Shown here: positions 58,814 to 64,000 of the stretch, one piece after another | How positions within the stretch are numbered: the first letter of the stretch is position 1 | Layout of the letters: every line of letters starts with the position of its first letter | DNA from: Carya illinoinensis | Taxonomy: Eukaryota > Streptophyta > Magnoliopsida > Fagales > Juglandaceae | Direction: 5' to 3' | Assembly (NCBI RefSeq): GCF_018687715.1 | Contig: NC_056762.1 | Span: 28,437,864-28,501,863 of the forward strand | Length of the DNA: 64,000 nucleotides | Notes under the pieces: generated by a model | The model's input: only the letters and a program-made list of their open reading frames with translations | Database searches by the model: none | What the model was told of the DNA's origin: nothing | Program-made: the position numbers and the translations under genes

Positions 58814-59101
58814 AGGGCCGCCTCTATCTTTTTCTCTCTGTTTTTGCCGTTCAACCCTCCTTAAGATCTATCTTTAAAACATATATAATATGAATATATA
58901 TATATATATAGCAAGCGACGGAAACTCTAGAAAAAAATACCTTGGTTATTTGCTCGAGCTGAGTATCGAGCGTGCCTTAAGCGAACTCTTTGTCCAACAT
59001 TTGCTTAACGGTTTGTCAAGAGAGATTCCAGTGAACTTCTTGCTATCGTGCAAGCCTCAAGCGAACTCTCTACTTGAGCTTCGCTCAAGCAACCCATCAC
59101 A
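58567..59101 (-). repeat. 3' LTR of the minus-strand Copia
   Basis: 535 bp. It contains (TC)n(AC)n at 58758-58814 and a short CTCAAGC/GCGAACTCT repeat region. Confidence 0.8.
58758..58814. repeat. (TC)n(AC)n compound microsatellite
   Basis: About 20 TC units followed by about 8 AC units. The same compound tract lies at the corresponding site of the other LTR (about 61050-61120). Confidence 0.95.
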
Positions 59102-59615
59102 CAATCTCCCACTTGGAGATTGGTTCAACCATAACCATCAACCACTGTCTCTAGCACAAGCCTTTCACCTCTCCAACTCACAACTCTTGTCTTCAAGCTA
59201 AAAGACCAACTACAGGACTTCAGTTCCTCACATGTAGTTCATTCAGTCAACACATCTATAAGGCAACTCTCAACTCTCACTACATTGGGAATACCTAGTC
59301 TTGTACCAACCCTAGCACACATCAAAGAACCTATAGCTAAGGCCTCATTCTCTAATTTGGGCCATTAGAAGTCCAACCAACTGGCTCACCTTCTATGCAG
59401 TGTCTGCTTCGTTCTTGGAAGTCCATCAGCTTCTTCACAGCTGGCTCAATCTTTCACCTAACATGATTTTACCATAGTTTCGTGGTTCACCACCTTCAGC
59501 CAGCAGGATATAGTTCAAGCTTGGTGAATACCACTATGAAGGTTTAGTCATCCTGGTAGGCATGCAAGCATAAACTAAAGGTGTAGATGAACCTGGATCA
59601 CTAGACGCTCTATTC

Positions 59616-60866
59616 TCATCTCTTGCACCTCTTCCACATTGTGGCCTCAGGAACCTTCCCTAGGCTTACAGATTCATAAGGAACTGCAAAACTGACTCCC
59701 TTTTGCTTCCCTATCCTAACATTCAGAAATGCTTTCCCCTTTCGATTCACTTGACCAAGTTTGCTTTGCTGCACATCACTGGATTCATATGTCAAATACG
59801 ACGTATCTATTCTTTGACCACAAGTCAAGAGCATCGCACATTTTGTGACCTTCCACATACCTCCCGAAAAGACTATCGAATGATCGCTATCATCAAGCTG
59901 TCCTACAGAAATCAGGTTTTTCTTCAACTCGGGAGTGTTCTGACTTCCCACAAAGTCCACACATTCTTGTTTGGGAGTATGATGCTCACACCTCTCACTC
60001 TCACTACATCCAGTGCTTATCCATCAGTCATGTGCACCTTACCAAAATCATCAACAACATAATTATGCATGATCTCTTAGTATGAAGTGGTATGGAATGA
60101 TACCCCTAAATCCAACATTCAATCATCAACCAGATCGTGCATTGCAAGAAATAGAGCATCTTATATTTATTCGGTCACCACATTCACAATGTCATTCTTC
60201 GTCTTTTCAGATTCGAGCAGTTTCTTTTGATATTGCTTATCTTGCCACAATTCCAACAAATTTGTTGCCCAAACCTTGACTTGCTCATGCCCCTAATCAT
60301 GGGCTTTGACCTATCATGTCTCCTGCCCTGAGTGTCAACATTCAAGGCAAAACTCGAACTTGAGATCTTACCAGAATCTCTTCTATGCACCTCCTCAACA
60401 AGAATCAGATCTCGTATGTAGTCATATTTCAACTTCATCTTCCTAGAATAATTACTCACGACCATTCTCATGGCCTCCTAGCTATTCAGCAATGATGCTA
60501 ACATATCAATGCCCATTATAATCATTAAACTCAATTTTGACTGATGACAATTGATCTGTGATAGTGTTGAAATCATTCAAGTATTGGGCAACCAATAGTA
60601 TGGACATTGTGTGCAACCGGTCTTAATAGGATGAGTCGAATAGCCCACATGACCTGTCTGTCTAATACGTTCCAATCAGCATAGTCCATACTGCCCGGTT
60701 TCTTTCCCAACAAAGGAAGATGAATCCTATTTCCTTAGAGATAATCCTCGATTTGCATCCTCTAATCCCCAAAATCAGTGTCACCGAACTTCTTGATTCT
60801 AGCCCTTCACTTTGTCTCATGCCATCATTCTCCCTTGGACCCATACGTTGGGGCTCTGATGCTAGT
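59616..60866 (-). pseudogene. Copia gag with knuckle and pre-integrase region
   Basis: On the minus strand: near the primer site LASEPQRMGPRENDGMRQSE (60662-60886, leader reading open). At 60184-60471 come MRMVVSNYSRKMKLKYDYI and a zinc knuckle CWNCGKISNIKRNC whose expected His is Asn. At 59616-59960 is the protease/GAG-pre-integrase text NTPELKKNLISVGQLDDSDH, SIVFSGGMWKVTKCAML. Frames are disrupted between these parts. The remaining pol is missing. Confidence 0.75.
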
Positions 60867-61052
60867 TGTTGCAAAAAAAAACACATAGGCTCTTACCAAC
60901 AATGTTGAATACAAGTGCCAGGCAACGAGAAAATAAACAATCACAAAATCACGTGATACAAAATTTACATAAATTGGCAATACGCCTACTTCCACAAAAC
61001 TACTAAGGAGTTTATTAAGAGAAAAGTAAGAACATTGTGGTGCAATACAATG

Positions 61053-61092
<40 letters not shown>

Positions 61093-61526
61093 TCTCACAC
61101 ACACACACACACACACAAAGGTTGCCTCTCTTCTTTTCTTTTTGTTCCTTCAGTTCAACCCTCCTCAAGATCTATCTTAAAAACATATATAACATGTACG
61201 CACATGCGCATGCACACACACATAAAGTAGCGAAAATCCTAAAAAATAGATTTTGGGTTATTTGCTCAAGCAAAGTGTCTTAAGCAAACTCTCTGTCAAA
61301 TGTTTGCTCGAGCGGCCTATCGAGCAAGACTTGAGCGAATTCTCTACCTAGGCTTCTCGAGCAAAGTGTTGAGCCAGCCTTGAGCAAACTCTTTGTCGAA
61401 ATTTTACCCGAGCGGCCTGTCAAGCAAGACGCAAGCGAATTCTCTGCCTAGGTTTCACTAGAGCATCTTATCGTGCGAACCTTGAGGAAACTCTTTGCCT
61501 AAGCTTCACTCAAGCAACCCATCGTC
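60867..61526 (-). repeat. 5' LTR of the minus-strand Copia
   Basis: About 660 bp, some 125 bp longer than the other LTR because of extra repeat units at 61256-61520. The right edge is approximate: CAAGCAACCCATCG here against CAAGCAACCCATCACA in the other copy. Confidence 0.7.
61256..61520. repeat. Imperfect minisatellite in the LTR, ~50-65 bp units
   Basis: Units share CTCGAGC/CTCAAGC ... GAGCGAATTCTCTACCTAGG ... CTTCTCGAGCAA. About four or five diverged units are visible; fewer occur at 58950-59100 in the partner LTR. Confidence 0.7.
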
Positions 61527-63855
61527 TCTCAATGAAGATGAAGTAGTAGAAGTAATTGAAGATGAAGAAGAAGTAGGAGAAGAGGATTAAAAGAAGAATA
61601 TTAAAAAGAGGAGGAAAAATGAAAAAGGAAAAGAAAGAAGAAGAACCAAAGAAGAAATGAAGTAATGTGTTTGAGAGATGAGAGTGAAGAAACAAAAATA
61701 AGACGAGTTAGGATTAGGTTCAAAGTATATTTTAATTTCATAATAATGTATATTCTAATAAGTAAAGTGGAGGGGCAGATAATTTAGATGGTTGCAATTT
61801 GTCCCAACTTCCACCCAACTCACATTTTCTTTGAAAACGACCAGCTTGACAGCTTGTTATAGTATTTTCATCTGGTATAACAATAATATTTTAGAGATAA
61901 ATGTGTAAAAATGACAAAGTGAGAGTCTCTAGGGATAGGATGAGGTGTTACACACCCCATAGCTCTATAGTTTTAAAACTAGAGGAACTAAATCCTACTA
62001 ACCTTAAAATGTTACATTTAGTGTCAGGTATGAAAGATTTCATGACATTTATGAAACCCAACTACTTCATTAAAAATAAAATTTTTTAGTAGCGATTATT
62101 AAAAGAAACAAAGTATGTCGTGTTCTACAAAGTCATTCCAACTATAACTATATAAAGATTCTTCAAACACATGTAACCATACGTTTATTATATAAAGTTT
62201 TTGTTGTCATGGCCGGTACATTAACCTCATCAAACACATGTAATCATACATTTTCATTTTCTTTTATTTCCTTTAACCTTACCTTGTTGTCATTTTATTA
62301 AAATATATGCTCATACTATATAATATTCATACCCACCATCATTCATGCAGCTTTGTAATCACACGCAATTTCCTTTATCATAGATAGTGTTCATAAAAAT
62401 AATGCTCCTAATGAAGCCTCATACATATAAATATACTTGTATAACCATTTATTTTACATATATAGTTGCAAAGACCTTAACATTTACATAAAATGATGTA
62501 TGGAAAAAATATGATCAGAACCACTTATCTCAACCCTTATGCAATTAAGCTAAAGGCACAAATCCTAAAGCCTTCAAATGGGACCTATAATAAAGTATAT
62601 ACTGGGGTAATTATTTTTTTTAAACAATAAGCAGAGAATGAAAGATGCGCCATGCAATTAGGTTAAAAAAATGAATTGAAACATGTCTAAGTCCTCCCAA
62701 ACTCAACCCTAGTTTTCTTTATTTGACTTATAAAATTGCATTATATGCACTCCAACTAGCATAAATCCTCATTATTTGACTTGAAACCATAATATAATAG
62801 ACCTAAAATTCCCCTTCTCCAACATTCCACACGTATGGTTTGAAACACATAAGTAGGTTTAGTCCAAAATTAAATGTCTTTGTGAATCATTCATCCAGTT
62901 CATAAACCTCAAGCAAAATACACTCATACATATAAGGTTTGCATGTCTACAATCAAACCCACACAAAACAATGACTTGGCTTCACATATTGAACCCATAT
63001 CCCACTTCATGCTCACATAACACTTAGTCACTTGCACTACCTCTAGCCATTTTTCTTATCACACAACCTGGGATCACCCACACAAAACACTTCAAATTAG
63101 CACACTCAAGTGAACCAACACCCATACACATTCAGCTCCAAGATAATCACGATGTGACCCGAGTATCACCTTTCAGACGCACACTTTTACCACTCTTAGA
63201 CCTACTTATTCATGACTACACATACAAGAGATTAAAGGAAAGGTATCTATATTCAAAGGAGGTGGCATCAAATGGCAGCAAAAGGGTGGCCGATGGTGAA
63301 TAATGGCTATGCAAAGGATCCTTTGTTTTCGGTAATCAAAAAATAACTTAATATCTCACAAAATATGACATATATAGGAATATGTGGAGGTTGGCCTGAG
63401 GTGTGAATAGACTTAGGCTTACCTAGAGGTGAAATGATGTCCAAACGATAGTGGTTAGTGGTGAAAACCATATCGGGCTTAAGATGTTGCCTTGAGTATC
63501 ACATTGGATTGATTTTGTGCTAGGTGGCATACAACCTTCATCCTTATGTTTGGCTTGGTGGGTGGTGGTGCACGACGCTTCTAGGCGGAGCAGAAAGCAT
63601 TAGGTGGAAGTTAGACCCACCTTTGTGGTGGTTTCAAGAAAAACTGAAAAATAAACGTGATTTGTGTGTGTAGTGGCGTAGTGTGAGGTTTACTTAGTGG
63701 TGTTGGGTAGCAGTCAGACGTTCGTTCTAGGGTAGCTTTTAAACAATGGCTAGGTTAGAACATGGTGGTGCAATCCATCAACGTGAAACCAAATGTAATC
63801 ATGTGGTGTGTGCAATGTGGACCAAGTGCAAAGTGTTGTGGGCTTACTTGGTGGT
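61527..63855. other. AT-rich DNA without a recognised gene
   Basis: 61530-61680 is purine-rich (GAAGATGAAGAAG repeats). TGTTACACACCCCATAGC at about 61947 resembles an LTR start, and TCAAACACATGTAACCATAC is repeated near 62163 and 62230. No ends could be paired and no coding motif was found. The part at 63400-63850 is richer in GGTGG motifs but has no readable protein. Confidence 0.4.
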
Positions 63856-64000
63856 CACTACAACAGAAATGGATTTTTGCATCCAATTCTTTTCCGTCAT
63901 TAGATAAATTGTTGTGATAAATGAGTATTTACATCTTTATTAAAAGTATCGCAAACAACCATCAGAAATGGTCAGATTAGTGACATGCATAGTGTGAATT
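63856..64000. mobile_element. One terminus of a CACTA (En/Spm) transposon
   Basis: CACTACAACAGAAATGG at 63856 matches the conserved plant CACTA terminal repeat (typically CACTACAAGAAA...). It is followed by short subterminal motifs (TTTTCCGTCATTAGA, TTGTTGTGATAAATGAG) as is usual in this superfamily. The rest of the element lies beyond the window. Confidence 0.65.

Larger units (their letters stand above)
58567..61526 (-). mobile_element. Copia retrotransposon reduced to gag and start of pol
   Basis: LTRs are 58567-59101 and 60867 to about 61526. Both begin (minus strand) with CTTGAGC-rich text and end TTTGCAACA, and both carry the same (TC)n(AC)n block. On the minus strand the primer site ACTAGCATCAGAGCCCCAAC follows the right LTR (initiator-Met type), and CCAAGTGGGAGATTG precedes the left LTR as a purine tract. 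The 1.77-kb internal region has gag and the protease/pre-integrase region, but no integrase, RT or RNase H. Confidence 0.8.

Noticed and set aside
61510..61695. Phe-rich minus-strand frame
   Set aside because: Translation of a GAAGAAGAA-type purine tract; no protein evidence.
61947..63850. Possible LTR starting TGTTACACACCCC
   Set aside because: No matching CA end, TSD, primer site or second copy was found in the window.
1..64000. tRNA, rRNA or other structured RNA genes
   Set aside because: No cloverleaf-type or rRNA-like segment was recognised by eye; a tRNAscan/Infernal run would be decisive.

Overview
This window looks like nuclear DNA of a woody eudicot. It is AT-rich, has short genes with introns, and is packed with plant-type transposable elements: L1 LINEs whose ORF2 carries a C-terminal RNase H, Copia elements primed on initiator-Met tRNA, long solo LTRs, hAT-like and Tourist-like non-autonomous elements, and a CACTA end. 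A group such as Fagales (walnut, hickory, oak) would fit the repeat style, but that is an impression from memory and not something the sequence proves. No complete bacterial-type or viral system, CRISPR array or tRNA was seen.

Host genes are confined to about 8.2-13.9 kb. A one-exon gene at 8383-8682 (+) encodes a 99-residue plant protein of unknown function. A four-exon gene at 11561-12861 (-) encodes a complete 138-residue VPS55 (endosome-to-vacuole sorting) and contains one non-canonical GC-AG intron. A small open frame at 13606-13794 may be a third gene or VPS55 leader.

Repeat layout. 0-7.6 kb: Copia RNase H/LTR remnant, a 223-bp MITE, a 5'-truncated LINE (-), and a 2.2-kb solo LTR. 13.9-16.9 kb: a MITE, AT-rich DNA and a LINE tail. 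16,990-22,629 (+): a full-length LINE with perfect target-site duplications (TSDs) and a 28-A tail. 23.1-28.7 kb (-): a related, older LINE lying tail-to-tail with it. 29.9-34.2 kb (-): a decayed LINE that was later split by a 680-bp hAT-like element and by a 1-kb poly-A retroelement with a perfect 16-bp TSD. 34.2-45.6 kb: an inverted pair of LTRs of one family. The right-hand one is interrupted by a 7.3-kb LTR element (38,142-45,474), which itself contains a second copy of the 2.1-kb solo LTR. 45.6-48.3 kb (-): two more LINE remnants. 49,516-55,310 (-): a full-length LINE of a second lineage with a TSD of 13-14 bp. 55,462-58,180 (+): a deleted Copia element carrying a 730-bp hAT-like element with a perfect 8-bp TSD. 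58,567-61,526 (-): a Copia element reduced to gag and the start of pol between expanded LTRs. 63,856 to the end: one terminus of a CACTA transposon.

None of the transposon reading frames is intact: each has stops and/or frameshifts. The most informative material is the nesting order, the TSDs, the four-base ATGA overlap of ORF1 and ORF2 in both full-length LINEs, and the related non-autonomous families with matching copies here. Identities rest on protein motifs and pairwise comparison by eye inside this window; no database search was run.
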